DNA from: Streptomyces yatensis
Lineage (GTDB): Bacteria; Actinomycetota; Actinomycetes; Streptomycetales; Streptomycetaceae
Direction of reading: 5' to 3'
DNA: 64,000 bases
Assembly: GCF_018069625.1 (NCBI RefSeq)
Contig: NZ_CP072941.1
Span: 4,278,001 to 4,342,000 of the forward strand
Numbering within the stretch: position 1 is the stretch's first letter; each line of letters opens with the position of its first letter. A model generated the notes under the pieces. That model was not told the origin of the DNA. It saw only the letters and a list, made by a program, of their open reading frames with translations, and did not search any database. A program made the translations under genes and the position numbers. Below are positions 41,790 through 50,285 of this stretch, piece after piece.

Positions 41790-42913
41790 TGACCGCCGAC
41801 CCCACGGCGGCGTCCCCGGCTGCTCCGGTCACCGCGCGCCTGTCGTTCGTGGACCGCTTCCTCGCGGTGTGGATCCTGCTGGCGATGGCGGCCGGCCTCG
41901 GCCTGGGCCGGCTCGTTCCCGGCCTGGGCGACGCCCTGGCGAAGGTGACCGTCACCGGCGTCTCCCTGCCCATCGCGCTGGGCCTGCTGGTGATGATGTA
42001 TCCGGTGCTGGCCAAGGTCCGCTATGACCGCCTCGACACGGTCACCCGGGATCGGCGCCTGCTGGTCCCCTCGCTCGTGCTGAACTGGGTGCTGGGCCCG
42101 GCGATCATGTTCGCGCTCGCCTGGCTGCTCCTGCCGGACCTGCCGGAGTACCGGACGGGCCTGATCATCGTCGGCCTGGCCCGCTGTATCGCGATGGTCA
42201 TCATCTGGAACGACCTGGCCTGCGGTGACCGTGAGGCCGCCGCCGTCCTCGTCGCCCTGAACTCCGTCTTCCAGGTGATCGCCTTCTCCGCGCTCGGCTG
42301 GTTCTACCTCACCGTGCTGCCCGGCCGGCTCGGCCTGGAACAGACCGGTCTCCACATCAGCGTGTGGGAGATCGCCCGCAGCGTGCTGATCTTCCTCGGC
42401 ATCCCCCTGGTGGCGGGCTTCCTCACCCGGCGCCTCGGCGAGAGGGCCAAGGGCCGGGCCTGGTACGAGACCAAGCTCATCCCGCGCATCGGCCCGTTCG
42501 CCCTGTACGGGCTGCTCTTCACGATCGTCGTCCTGTTCGCCCTCCAAGGCGACGCGATCACCTCACAGCCGATGGACGTGGCGCGGATCGCGCTGCCGCT
42601 GCTGGTCTACTTCGCCGTGATGTGGGCCGGGTCCATGGCACTGGGCAAGGCCGTGGGACTGGACTACCCGCGCTCAACGACGCTGGCGTTCACCGCCGCG
42701 GGCAACAACTTCGAACTCGCCATCGCCGTCGCCATCGCGACCTTCGGCGCCTCCTCCGGGCAGGCCCTGGCCGGAGTCGTCGGCCCGCTCATCGAGGTTC
42801 CCGTACTGATCGGCCTCGTCTACGTGGCCCTCGCCGCCCGCCGCTACTTCCCCCAGCCCACCGCCATGGCCGCCGAACAGGCTCCCGCCCAGGAAGGTTC
42901 CGCCCGTGTCTGA
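41789..42913 (+). CDS. acr3: Arsenite efflux permease ACR3
   Basis: The 374-aa membrane protein has ten hydrophobic segments of the bile-acid/ACR3 superfamily. It contains GLARCIAMVIIWNDLACGD (the conserved transport Cys in helix 4) and FTAAGNNFELAIAVAIATFG, both ACR3 signatures. It exports As(III) using the proton gradient. It is coupled to arsR by a 1-nt overlap and to arsC by an 8-nt overlap. Confidence 0.95.
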   Translation: MTADPTAASPAAPVTARLSFVDRFLAVWILLAMAAGLGLGRLVPGLGDALAKVTVTGVSLPIALGLLVMMYPVLAKVRYDRLDTVTRDRRLLVPSLVLNWVLGPAIMFALAWLLLPDLPEYRTGLIIVGLARCIAMVIIWNDLACGDREAAAVLVALNSVFQVIAFSALGWFYLTVLPGRLGLEQTGLHISVWEIARSVLIFLGIPLVAGFLTRRLGERAKGRAWYETKLIPRIGPFALYGLLFTIVVLFALQGDAITSQPMDVARIALPLLVYFAVMWAGSMALGKAVGLDYPRSTTLAFTAAGNNFELAIAVAIATFGASSGQALAGVVGPLIEVPVLIGLVYVALAARRYFPQPTAMAAEQAPAQEGSARV

Positions 42914-43334
42914 CCCCCGCACCCCCGAGAAGCCATCCGTGCTGTTCGTCTGCGTCCACAACGCGGGCCGCTCCCAGATGGCCGCCGCCTTCCTCACCCA
43001 CCTCGCGGGCGACCGCGTCGAAGTCCGCTCCGCCGGTTCGGCACCGGCCGAGCACGTCAACCCCGCCGTGGTGGAAGCCATGGCGGAAGTCGGCATCGAC
43101 ATCGCGACAGAGATCCCGAAGGTGCTGACCGCCGAAGCCGTGCACGCCTCGGACGTGGTCATCACCATGGGCTGCGGCGACGCCTGCCCCTATTTCCCCG
43201 GCAAGACCTACCTCGACTGGAAGCTCGACGATCCGGCCGGGCAGGGTGTTGCGGCGGTACGGCCCATCCGCGACGAGATCCGGGCTCGCGTTCAGGACCT
43301 CGTCCGTGAACTCACCGCTGGAGGCCGCGGGTGA
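42906..43334 (+). CDS. arsC: Arsenate reductase, low-molecular-weight phosphatase type
   Basis: The 142-aa enzyme reduces arsenate to arsenite for export by ACR3. It has the P-loop CVHNAGRSQMA (CX5R) and a further pair of Cys in MGCGDACPYFPG that shuttle the disulphide. The C-terminal DDPAGQG is typical. It overlaps both neighbours (8 nt with acr3, 4 nt GTGA with the acetyltransferase), so the four proteins are co-expressed. Confidence 0.94.
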   Translation: MSDPRTPEKPSVLFVCVHNAGRSQMAAAFLTHLAGDRVEVRSAGSAPAEHVNPAVVEAMAEVGIDIATEIPKVLTAEAVHASDVVITMGCGDACPYFPGKTYLDWKLDDPAGQGVAAVRPIRDEIRARVQDLVRELTAGGRG

Positions 43335-43840
43335 CCCCGCACGCCGAGACCATCCGCGTCACCGACCTGAGGGCCGAACACGCCGATGAGGTCCTGGCGA
43401 TCTACCAACTCGGCATCGACGAAGGGAACGCCACCTTCGAGACCGCCGCACCCCGCTGGGAAGCCTTCGACCTCGCCAAACTCGCGGACCACCGACACGT
43501 CGCGGTGAACCACGACGGACGCGTGCTCGGCTGGGTCGCCGCAACAAAGGTGTCCGACCGCTGCGCGTATGCCGGTGTTGTCGAGCACTCCCTCTACGTT
43601 CACCCCGCCGCGCGCAACCGGGGCGTGGGGCTCGCGCTTCTGGACGCGTTGATCGCCTCCACGGAAGCGGCAGGCATCTGGACCATCCAATCCGGCATCT
43701 TCCCCGAGAACGCCGCAAGCCTTGCCCTGCACCAGCGCGCGGGCTTCCGCGTCATCGGCACCCGCGAACGCATCGGCCGCCACCATGGCCTATGGCGTGA
43801 CGTCGTCCTCATCGAGAGACGAAGCCCAAGGGTCACCTGA
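43331..43840 (+). CDS. arsN1: GNAT acetyltransferase, ArsN1/phosphinothricin type
   Basis: The 169-aa enzyme is in the phosphinothricin acetyltransferase-like family, which includes ArsN1. ArsN1 N-acetylates the arsenic antibiotic arsinothricin and phosphinothricin. The features are VRDL-like DLRAEHADEVLAIYQLGIDEGNATFET, the active-site region VVEHSLYVHPAARNRGVGLALLDALI, and GIWTIQSGIFPENAASLALHQRAGFRVIGTRERIG. Its place as the last gene of the arsenic operon supports an ArsN1 role. Acting on arsinothricin is inference from context. Confidence 0.85.
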   Translation: MTPHAETIRVTDLRAEHADEVLAIYQLGIDEGNATFETAAPRWEAFDLAKLADHRHVAVNHDGRVLGWVAATKVSDRCAYAGVVEHSLYVHPAARNRGVGLALLDALIASTEAAGIWTIQSGIFPENAASLALHQRAGFRVIGTRERIGRHHGLWRDVVLIERRSPRVT

Positions 43841-43988
43841 CGAAAGCCGCGAAGTCGGATACGGCTTCGGCCGGTTAGGGGCTGATCGCGGTCGAAGAGG
43901 TCGCGCTGTTGGTGCGCGGAGGCTCGGCAGACGCCTGGGTAAGCAAGATCGGAAGTAGCTGCTGTACTTCGCTGCCGTACGGCACCAA

Positions 43989-44022
43989 AAAGCCCCCGCC
44001 GAATTTCCCCGGCGGGGGCTTT
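43989..44022. terminator. Terminator between arsN1 and tRNA-Ala, right copy of the repeated hairpin
   Basis: AAAGCCCCCGCCG and CGGCGGGGGCTTT form a perfect stem with an 8-nt loop. Read on the minus strand it is followed by T5, so it terminates the tRNA transcript. Confidence 0.9.
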
Positions 44023-44031
44023 GAGCTGCTG

Positions 44032-44105
44032 TGGACCTGAGGGGATTTGAACCCCTGACCCCCTCGATGCGAACGAGGTGCGCTACCAGTCTGCGCCACA
44101 GGCCC
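44032..44105 (-). tRNA. tRNA-Ala (CGC)
   Basis: The gene is 74 nt long and folds as a normal cloverleaf. The acceptor stem is GGGCCTG paired with CAGGTCC (one G-U), the anticodon loop is TTCGCAT within CCTCG/CGAGG, the T-arm contains GGTTCAAATC, and the discriminator base is A. The anticodon CGC reads GCG (Ala). CCA is not encoded. Its 3' side faces the arsenic cluster. Confidence 0.92.
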
Positions 44106-44125
44106 TTGCAACGAGTGAAACTCTA

Positions 44126-44143
44126 GCATCCCCTCCGGGGTGC
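44126..44143. terminator. Possible weak terminator after sepX
   Basis: GCATCCCC-TCC-GGGGTGC forms a short stem with one bulged T, about 40 nt after the sepX stop, near the tRNA 5' end. Confidence 0.35.
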
Positions 44144-44180
44144 TTGGTAATCCGTTCCTCGCTGGTCAGTGAGGGGCCCG

Positions 44181-45389
44181 TCACTCGTTGGCAGCACGCG
44201 GCCGGTCCTCGTCGGCGTACTGGTCGAAGAGGGGAGTGCGGCCGCGCTCGCGGGCGCCGCGGGGCGGGGTGGCGGCCGGGTCCGGGGCCGGGGCGGGGCT
44301 CTGTGCGGCGGTGGGGTCGACGGTGCTGGAGCGGGCGGAACTCCAGGCGTCGGGGGCGGCCAGGTCGACACTGCCGGTGGCGCGCGGGGCGACGGGGGCG
44401 GTGACGTAGGTGGGCAGCGGGACGGGCACCGGCTCCCAGCCCGCCCCGGCGGCCGGGCCCCGCTCGCGCTCACGCTCCTGGTCCACCCACTCGGCGTGAT
44501 CGGTCTGCTCGACCAGTGCGCGGCGCCCGGCCGCGTGCCGCGAGGGCGCCGGTGCGGGGGCGGGCTCGGCCTCGGCGGGCGCGGGAGGGCCCGCGGGGCC
44601 GTCGTCGGCGGTCCGGCCCTCGGCGGGCGGATGGGCCCGGGGGCGGCGCTCCCGCAGCCGCTGCGCGGCCTGCTCGGCGTGGCGCTGGTCCATGGTGAAC
44701 GCGAAGCGGCGGCGCTCCTGGGCGCGGAGGTAGGCGATATAGGCGCTGAGCAGTATGGCCGGGATGCCCGGGGCCCACAGGAAGGCCAGACCACCGACGG
44801 CGGCGACGATCGCGCCGAGGGTGAAGGCGAGGAAGAGCATCACGGTGGTGCGGCGGCGGCGCGCGAGCACTCGCGCGCGCCGTCCACGGTCCAGCGCGCT
44901 CCAGCCCCCGCTGCCGCCCGCGCTTCCCGTGCCGCCCGTGCCGCGCGCACCGCTCCCACCGCCCGCTGCCCCGGCCGCCGGCGCCGGCGCGGCCTCGGCG
45001 GGGCCGTCGGCGGCCGCGGGAGCGGGGGCGCGCAGGGTTACGGGGTCGGCGAAGGCCCGGACGTCGACCGCGTCGGTCACCGCGTCCGGGTCGGCCGCGT
45101 AGCGCCCCGGCCCGGGCGCGGAGGCGCCCCCCGCGGCGGGGGCGTCCGCGTCCTCGGCGGTGCGCTCCGTGGGGTCGTCCGCCGGGTCCCCGGGCCGCTC
45201 GAGGTCCGCGCGACTCTTGGCGTAACGGCGCTCCATGCCCGCCCGTCCGGACAGCAGCCGGATGGCGGTGCTGAAGCGTTCCGTCGGACGGGCCTCATTG
45301 AGCTCGTCCTGCCTACGAAGCCACATCGGCACCAAATAGGCGGCCCAGGCCCCGACGATGACTGCGTAGATGAGGCCACTGCTGCTCAC
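44181..45389 (-). CDS. sepX: SepX/GlpR-type divisome membrane protein
   Basis: The 402-aa protein has an N-terminal membrane helix (SSSGLIYAVIVGAWAAYLVPM), then WLRRQDELNEARPTERFSTAIRLLS, a conserved cytoplasmic segment. A long Ala/Pro/Gly linker follows, then two further helices (about 195-240, TTVMLFLAFTLGAIVAAVGG). The C-terminal tail is disordered. In Streptomyces SepX is a conserved actinobacterial divisome protein needed for proper septation and sporulation; the corynebacterial counterpart GlpR binds Glp, a MoeA-like protein. A moeA/glp gene lies 2.1 kb away in the same block. The start at GTG 45389 follows a -10-like TACCGT by 6 nt. Confidence 0.82.
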   Translation of the reverse strand: MSSSGLIYAVIVGAWAAYLVPMWLRRQDELNEARPTERFSTAIRLLSGRAGMERRYAKSRADLERPGDPADDPTERTAEDADAPAAGGASAPGPGRYAADPDAVTDAVDVRAFADPVTLRAPAPAAADGPAEAAPAPAAGAAGGGSGARGTGGTGSAGGSGGWSALDRGRRARVLARRRRTTVMLFLAFTLGAIVAAVGGLAFLWAPGIPAILLSAYIAYLRAQERRRFAFTMDQRHAEQAAQRLRERRPRAHPPAEGRTADDGPAGPPAPAEAEPAPAPAPSRHAAGRRALVEQTDHAEWVDQERERERGPAAGAGWEPVPVPLPTYVTAPVAPRATGSVDLAAPDAWSSARSSTVDPTAAQSPAPAPDPAATPPRGARERGRTPLFDQYADEDRPRAANE

Positions 45390-45395
45390 GCTCAC

Positions 45396-45401
45396 ACGGT
45401 A
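45396..45401 (-). promoter_or_regulatory. -10 hexamer of sepX, leaderless
   Basis: TACCGT on the minus strand ends 6 nt before the chosen GTG at 45389. No ribosome-binding site is present. Confidence 0.4.
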
Positions 45402-45531
45402 GAGGGGTCCGCATGAGGCCATCTGCCAATTGGCGCGGTGTGTCGCACGATCTGGCTGATATCTCGAAAGTTTTTTGTGATTGATGAGATGACCAGGCTG
45501 GAAATGTTCTCCCGTTATTCGAACAGGTATT

Positions 45532-46155
45532 TTATTTCTGCGATGCGCCTGGTCGGGTCCGGTGCCACCGGCTCAGCAGTCCCTCGGACAGTTCCTCCAC
45601 CGTGAGGGCGTAGACCAGATGATCCCGCCATGCGCCGTCGATGTGGAGATAGCGCGGCCGCAGTCCCTCCTGGCGGAATCCGAGTTTCTCCACCACCCGG
45701 CGGCTGGGCAGGTTCTCGGGCCGGATGCACACCTCGACGCGGTGCAGTCCGACGGTGCGGAAGCAATGGTCGACGGCGAGCGCGACGGCGGTCGGCATCA
45801 CTCCGCGCCCGGCCACCGCCTGGTCGATCCAATAGCCGACATGACCCGAGCACATCGACCCCCAGGTGATTCCGGCAACCGTCAACTGCCCGGCCAGCCG
45901 CCCCTGGTACTCGATGATGAACGGCAGCATCCGCCCGGCGTGCGCCTCCGCCCGCAGATGGCGGACCATCTGCCGGTAGGTGGGCCGGTGGGTGACGGGG
46001 CCGCCCGGCGGGGGCGGCGGAATGGTCGCCTCCCAGCGCCGCAGCCACTCCCGGTTGCGCTGGTTGACCTCGCGCCAGGCGCGCTGGTCGCGCAGCTTTA
46101 TGGGGCGGAGGACGGTGTCGCCGTCCGCCAGTGCGACCGGCCAGGGGGCGTTCAG
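45532..46155 (-). CDS. RimJ-type GNAT acetyltransferase with probable CTG start
   Basis: The 207-aa protein is in the RimJ/RimI branch of GNATs: DGDTVLRPIKLRDQRAWREVNQRN at the N-terminus, GITWGSMCSGHVGYWIDQAVAGRGVMPTAVALAVDHCF (acetyl-CoA site) and ENLPSRRVVEKLGFRQEGLRPRYL at the C-terminus. No ATG, GTG or TTG in this frame can give a complete domain; the first ATG (45969) would remove about 60 residues. A CTG at 46155 sits at the mogA stop (CTGA) with GGGAG 6 nt upstream, and is the best start. It lies between mogA and sepX. The substrate is unknown. Confidence 0.83.
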   Translation of the reverse strand: MNAPWPVALADGDTVLRPIKLRDQRAWREVNQRNREWLRRWEATIPPPPPGGPVTHRPTYRQMVRHLRAEAHAGRMLPFIIEYQGRLAGQLTVAGITWGSMCSGHVGYWIDQAVAGRGVMPTAVALAVDHCFRTVGLHRVEVCIRPENLPSRRVVEKLGFRQEGLRPRYLHIDGAWRDHLVYALTVEELSEGLLSRWHRTRPGASQK

Positions 46156-46703
46156 CGCGCGCTCCCGTCCGGCCCCGCGGGATCGGCGGGAGCGGCGGGG
46201 TCGGCGGGTCTGCGGTGGTCCCCGCCGTGGATCTGGTCGACCGCGTGGCCCAGGAGGCGGCCGAGCACCTTGAGGCCGTCACGCACACCCCCTGTGGAGC
46301 CGGGCAGGTTGACGACCAGGGTGGTGCCGGCGACCCCGGCGAGCCCCCGGGAGAGTGCGGCGGTAGGCACCTTGGCGAGCCCCTCGGCGCGGATGGCCTC
46401 CGCGATGCCGGGGATCTCGTGGTCCAGGACGGCGCGGGTGGCCTCGGGGGTGCGGTCGGTGGGGGTGAGACCGGTGCCGCCGGTGGTCACCACGACGTCG
46501 TACGAGGCGGCCACGGCGTCCCGCAGGGCGGCCTCCACCGGATCGCCGTCGGGCACCACGCGCGGGCCGTCCACGGCGAAGCCGAGGGCGGCCAGCCCCT
46601 CGGCGATCAGCGGGCCCCCGGTGTCGGCGTAGACCCCGGCGGCGGCGCGGTTGGAGGCGGTGACGACCAGGGCGCGGCGGTGTGGCGCCGCTGAGCCGCT
46701 CAT
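46152..46703 (-). CDS. mogA: Molybdopterin adenylyltransferase (MogA/MoaB family)
   Basis: The 183-aa enzyme adenylylates molybdopterin before molybdate insertion. The MPT-binding motif is [19 protein letters not shown], followed by the [12 protein letters not shown] loop typical of MogA. It overlaps moaC by 4 nt (ATGA), and its stop overlaps the likely CTG start of the acetyltransferase. The C-terminal 30 residues are Pro/Ala/Asp repeats. Confidence 0.93.
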   Translation of the reverse strand: MSGSAAPHRRALVVTASNRAAAGVYADTGGPLIAEGLAALGFAVDGPRVVPDGDPVEAALRDAVAASYDVVVTTGGTGLTPTDRTPEATRAVLDHEIPGIAEAIRAEGLAKVPTAALSRGLAGVAGTTLVVNLPGSTGGVRDGLKVLGRLLGHAVDQIHGGDHRRPADPAAPADPAGPDGSAR

Positions 46704-47182
46704 GTCCGGCTCCAGTCACCGGACTTACCGCCCGTCTTCTCCTCCACCCGGACGTCGGTGATGACGGCGCCCTTGTCGACGGCCTTGACCATGTCGATCA
46801 CCGTCAGGGCGGCGACCGAGACCGCCGTCAGGGCCTCCATCTCCACACCCGTGCGGTCCGTGGTCTTCACGGTGGCGGTGATCTCGACGGCGTCGTCGGC
46901 GACCGCGAGGTCCACCGTGACGCCCGACACCGCGAGCGGATGGCACAGCGGGATCAGGTCCGGGGTCCGCTTGGCGCCCATGATGCCCGCGATCCGGGCG
47001 GTGGCGAGGGCGTCGCCCTTGGGGAGGCCCTCGCCGCGCAGCAGTTCCACGACGCGCGGCGCGACGCGTACGCGGCCGCTCGCCCGGGCGGTGCGCGCGG
47101 TGACGTCCTTGGCCGAGACGTCGACCATGCGGGCCGCGCCCGACGGGTCGAGGTGGGTGAGATGGTCCTGGGCGCTGCTCAT
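46700..47182 (-). CDS. moaC: Cyclic pyranopterin monophosphate synthase MoaC
   Basis: The 160-aa enzyme makes cyclic pyranopterin monophosphate with MoaA in molybdenum cofactor synthesis. Active-site motifs are [14 protein letters not shown] at the N-terminus, then [21 protein letters not shown], and [27 protein letters not shown] at the C-terminus. A GGGAG lies 5 nt upstream of the ATG at 47182. It follows moeA on the same strand after 65 bp. Confidence 0.95.
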   Translation of the reverse strand: MSSAQDHLTHLDPSGAARMVDVSAKDVTARTARASGRVRVAPRVVELLRGEGLPKGDALATARIAGIMGAKRTPDLIPLCHPLAVSGVTVDLAVADDAVEITATVKTTDRTGVEMEALTAVSVAALTVIDMVKAVDKGAVITDVRVEEKTGGKSGDWSRT

Positions 47183-47247
47183 CGTTCTCCCGGTCCGGGC
47201 CAGGTGGCTCCTGTGTGGGACGACACCGTACCCGCCGCTGGTGGCGG

Positions 47248-48567
47248 CTAGGCCAGCAGGACGACGTCCACCTCGGCGCCCGGGGCGACCTCGGTGGCGT
47301 CCTCGGGAACGACGATCAGCGCGTTGGCGTGTGCCATGGCCTTGATGAGGTGCGATCCCGCGCCGCCCACCGGGCTGACGGTGGCCGGGCCGTCGATCGT
47401 GGCCGGCTCGTACCACCCGCGCAGGAACTGGCGTCTGTCCTTGGGCGAGGAGGTGACGCCCTCGGGGCAGACCGCCTGCACGGTGGTGCGGTGGATGTCG
47501 GTGCCGCCCAGCATGGTGCGGATGACGGGGCGCACGAAGAGCTCGAAGGAGACGTACGAACTCACCGGATTGCCGGGCAGGGCGATCAGCGGGGTGTCCT
47601 CCGGGCCGACGCGGCCGAAGCCCTGGGGCTTGCCGGGCTGCATGGCCAGCTTGCGGAAGTGCACCTCGTGCATCGCCTCCTTGACCACGTCGTACGCACC
47701 GACGCTGACCCCGCCGCTGGTGACGACGACATCGGCGCGGACCAGCTGGTCCTCGACGGCGGCGCGCAGGGTCGCCGCGTCGTCGGCCACCGCGCCCACC
47801 CGGTAGGCGATCGCGCCGGCCTCCCGGGCGGCGGCGGTGAGCTGGAAGCTGTTGGAGTCGTGGATCCGGCCGGGGCCCACCTCCTCACCGGGCTGGACCA
47901 GCTCGCTGCCGGTGGAGAGCACGACCACCCGCGGCCGGGGCCGCACCTTCACGGTGGCGCGGCCGAGCGCGGCCAGCAGCCCGATCTGCGGGGCGCCCAG
48001 AACCGTGCCGGCGCGCAACGCGAGCTCGCCCGCGTCCGCGTCGCTGCCCCGGGAGCGCACGTGCTGGCCCTCCCTCACCGGGCGGAAGACGCGCACCCTG
48101 CCGCTTCCGCCGTGGGGGTCCGAGCCGCGCGCGGGCATATGGGTGACCGGCCCGCTGTCGAGCCCGCCGTCGGTCCACTCGACGGGGACGACGGCCTGGC
48201 CGCCGGGCGGGGTCGGGGCGCCGGTCATGATCCGTGCCGCCTCGCCGGGGCCCACGGCGGGCAGGTCACCGCTGCCCGCCGCGATGTCGCCGACGACGGT
48301 CAGCACCGCGGGATGGTCCTCGGTCGCGGCCGCGACGTCAGCCGTACGGACGGCATAGCCGTCCATGGAGCTGTTGTCGAACGGCGGAAGCGCGCCGGGG
48401 ACGGTGACGTCCTCCACCAGGACGCAGCCCTGGGCTTCGAGCAACTGCAGCTCGATGGGCTCCAGCGGGTGGACGTGCCCGAGGATGTCGTCGAGGTGCT
48501 CGGCCACCGTCCAGACCCGGTCCTGGTCCGGGCCGTGATCGGCGGCCCGTGCTGCGGTGCTGCTCAA
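47248..48567 (-). CDS. moeA: Molybdopterin molybdenumtransferase MoeA / Glp-like
   Basis: The 439-aa protein has the gephyrin-type MoeA fold: [60 protein letters not shown] (MPT-binding) and [16 protein letters not shown], with a C-terminal beta-barrel. In corynebacteria a MoeA-like protein (Glp) lies beside galU and serves as a division factor with the membrane receptor GlpR. This gene has the same neighbours, so it could be enzymatic or structural. The TTG start at 48567 lies 4 nt after the galU stop, with GAGGAG inside the end of galU. Confidence 0.92.
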   Translation of the reverse strand: MSSTAARAADHGPDQDRVWTVAEHLDDILGHVHPLEPIELQLLEAQGCVLVEDVTVPGALPPFDNSSMDGYAVRTADVAAATEDHPAVLTVVGDIAAGSGDLPAVGPGEAARIMTGAPTPPGGQAVVPVEWTDGGLDSGPVTHMPARGSDPHGGSGRVRVFRPVREGQHVRSRGSDADAGELALRAGTVLGAPQIGLLAALGRATVKVRPRPRVVVLSTGSELVQPGEEVGPGRIHDSNSFQLTAAAREAGAIAYRVGAVADDAATLRAAVEDQLVRADVVVTSGGVSVGAYDVVKEAMHEVHFRKLAMQPGKPQGFGRVGPEDTPLIALPGNPVSSYVSFELFVRPVIRTMLGGTDIHRTTVQAVCPEGVTSSPKDRRQFLRGWYEPATIDGPATVSPVGGAGSHLIKAMAHANALIVVPEDATEVAPGAEVDVVLLA

Positions 48568-48571
48568 GGTG

Positions 48572-49474
48572 CTACATCTCCTCAGTGACGTAACTGCGAA
48601 GCCATTCCCGGAACTCCGGGCCCAGGTCCTCACGTTCGCACGCGAGTCTGACAATGGCACGCAGATAGTCGCTACGGTCGCCTGTGTCGTAGCGGCGTCC
48701 CTTGAAGACGACGCCATGCACCGGGCCGCCGAGGTCCGGACTGGAGGCTAGCGCCTGGAGGGCGTCGGTGAGCTGGATCTCGCCACCGCGGCCCGGCTCG
48801 GTCCTGCGCAGCACCCCGAAGACGGCCGGGTCGAGCACATAGCGGCCGATGACGGCGTAGTTGCTGGGCGCGTCCGCGGGGTCGGGCTTCTCGACCAGGC
48901 CGGTGACCTGGACGACGTCGTCATCCACGGTCGGCTTGACCGCCGCGCAGCCGTAGAGGTGGATCTGGGCCGGGTCCACCTCCATCAGGGCGATGACGCT
49001 GCCGCCGTGCCGCTCCTGGACGTCGACCATGCGGGCCAGAAGCGGGTCGCGGGCATCGATGAGGTCGTCGCCGAGGAGGACGGCAAAAGGCTGGTCACCG
49101 ACGTGCGGGGCGGCGCAGAGCACGGCGTGGCCGAGACCCTTGGGGTCTCCCTGGCGCACGTAGTGCATGGTCGCAAGGTCGCTGGACTCCTGGACACGGG
49201 CGAGTCGGGTCTCGTCGCCCTTGCGGGTCAGTGCCTCTTCGAGCTCGTAGTTGCGGTCGAAGTGGTCTTCCAGGGGTCGCTTGTTACGACCGGTGACCAT
49301 GAGGACGTCGGACAGTCCGGCGGTGACGGCTTCCTCGACGACGTACTGGATCGCCGGCTTGTCGACGACCGGCAGCATCTCCTTGGGGGTGGCCTTGGTG
49401 GCCGGAAGAAAGCGGGTTCCGAGCCCCGCGGCAGGGATGACAGCCTTGCTGATCCGAGTACGCGATTGAGTCAT
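48572..49474 (-). CDS. galU: UTP-glucose-1-phosphate uridylyltransferase
   Basis: The 300-aa nucleotidyltransferase makes UDP-glucose. Features are VIPAAGLGTRFLPATKATPKEMLPVVDKP (nucleotide-binding), VTGRNKRPLEDHFD, LLGDDLI, and VTGLVEKPDPADAPSNYAVIGRYVL. The ATG at 49474 is 7 nt after a TAGGGT -10. It is the first gene of the block galU-moeA-moaC-mogA-GNAT-sepX and diverges from the folate gene. Confidence 0.96.
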   Translation of the reverse strand: MTQSRTRISKAVIPAAGLGTRFLPATKATPKEMLPVVDKPAIQYVVEEAVTAGLSDVLMVTGRNKRPLEDHFDRNYELEEALTRKGDETRLARVQESSDLATMHYVRQGDPKGLGHAVLCAAPHVGDQPFAVLLGDDLIDARDPLLARMVDVQERHGGSVIALMEVDPAQIHLYGCAAVKPTVDDDVVQVTGLVEKPDPADAPSNYAVIGRYVLDPAVFGVLRRTEPGRGGEIQLTDALQALASSPDLGGPVHGVVFKGRRYDTGDRSDYLRAIVRLACEREDLGPEFREWLRSYVTEEM

Positions 49475-49481
49475 GTTCCGA

Positions 49482-49487
49482 ACCCTA
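49482..49487 (-). promoter_or_regulatory. -10 hexamer of galU, leaderless
   Basis: TAGGGT on the minus strand lies 7 nt upstream of the galU ATG. No Shine-Dalgarno sequence is present. Confidence 0.55.
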
Positions 49488-49556
49488 TCCGGTCCCTTTA
49501 GGACGAATGATGAGCATTCGGTGAATATGGCATGAGACAGGAAGATTGCGCACCCA

Positions 49557-50159
49557 GTGATCAACTTTGACGGTAGTAAGCGCGCATTGCGGAGACGTCA
49601 CCTGACGGTGAGGTCCAGGTTGACGGCGGATGACATCGAGAAGGCCGGCGCCGCTCTCGCGTGTCGCGCCCTGGAGCTTCCCGAGATCGCCGGGGCGGCC
49701 ACGGTGGCGGCCTATGTGTCCGTGGGGAGCGAGCCCGGTACGCACGCCCTCAGGGAGGCCCTGCGCGCCCGGGGGGTGCGGGTGCTGCTTCCGGTGCTGC
49801 TCGAGGACGACGATCTCGACTGGGGCGAGGACGAGGGGCCGGAGCGGCTGGCGCCCGCCCGGCGCGGCCTGCTGGAGCCCGAGGGGCCGCGGCTCGGCCC
49901 CGAGGCGGTGATCCGGGCGGACGTGGTGCTGCTGCCCGGGCTCGCGGTGGACCGGCGCGGGATGCGGCTGGGCCGCGGCGGCGGCTCGTACGACCGGGTG
50001 CTGGCCCGGCTGGCGGGCGCGGGGGCCGATCCGGCGCTGGTGGTGCTGCTGTACGACGGTGAACTGCTGGACGAGGTGCCCGAGGAGGGCCACGACCGCC
50101 CGGTGCACGCGGCGGTGACCCCGTCGGGCCTCCACCGCTTCACGCCGCGGCCCCGCTGA
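49557..50159 (+). CDS. 5-formyltetrahydrofolate cyclo-ligase
   Basis: The 200-aa enzyme (MTHFS) converts 5-formyl-THF with ATP to 5,10-methenyl-THF. It has the N-terminal KRALRRRHLTVRSRL helix, a VAAYVSVGSEPGTHAL strand-loop, and the RLGRGGGSYDRVLA motif of the substrate site. Length matches the family. The GTG at 49557 has no clear ribosome-binding site. It is divergent from galU and convergent with the penicillin-acylase gene. Confidence 0.94.
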   Translation: MINFDGSKRALRRRHLTVRSRLTADDIEKAGAALACRALELPEIAGAATVAAYVSVGSEPGTHALREALRARGVRVLLPVLLEDDDLDWGEDEGPERLAPARRGLLEPEGPRLGPEAVIRADVVLLPGLAVDRRGMRLGRGGGSYDRVLARLAGAGADPALVVLLYDGELLDEVPEEGHDRPVHAAVTPSGLHRFTPRPR

Positions 50160-50177
50160 AGGCGCCCGGAGGCGCCT
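50160..50177. terminator. Hairpin after the cyclo-ligase gene
   Basis: AGGCGCC and GGCGCCT with a 4-nt loop begin at the last base of the stop codon. The perfect 7-bp stem probably terminates the plus-strand transcript. Confidence 0.6.
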
Positions 50178-50261
50178 CCCGGCGGGGCCGCGAGGGTCGG
50201 CGGGCCCGGGGCACCGGCCGGAGGCGAGAACGCCCCTCAGACGGCCACCGGGCCCTTCGGA

Positions 50262-50275
50262 GCCCCGTTCGGGGC
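50262..50275. terminator. Hairpin after the penicillin-acylase gene
   Basis: GCCCC-GTTC-GGGGC lies 10 nt past the minus-strand stop codon. The stem is only 5 bp, so this is a weak candidate. Confidence 0.4.
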
Positions 50276-50285
50276 CCCGGGGTCG

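Noticed and set aside
43331..44105. Integrase or attachment site next to tRNA-Ala
   Set aside because: No integrase gene and no second copy of the tRNA 3' end was found in the window.
45515..46288. Plausible-looking 257-codon minus-strand frame over the GNAT gene
   Set aside because: It is in another frame. The real GNAT motifs are read in the frame that ends at 45532.
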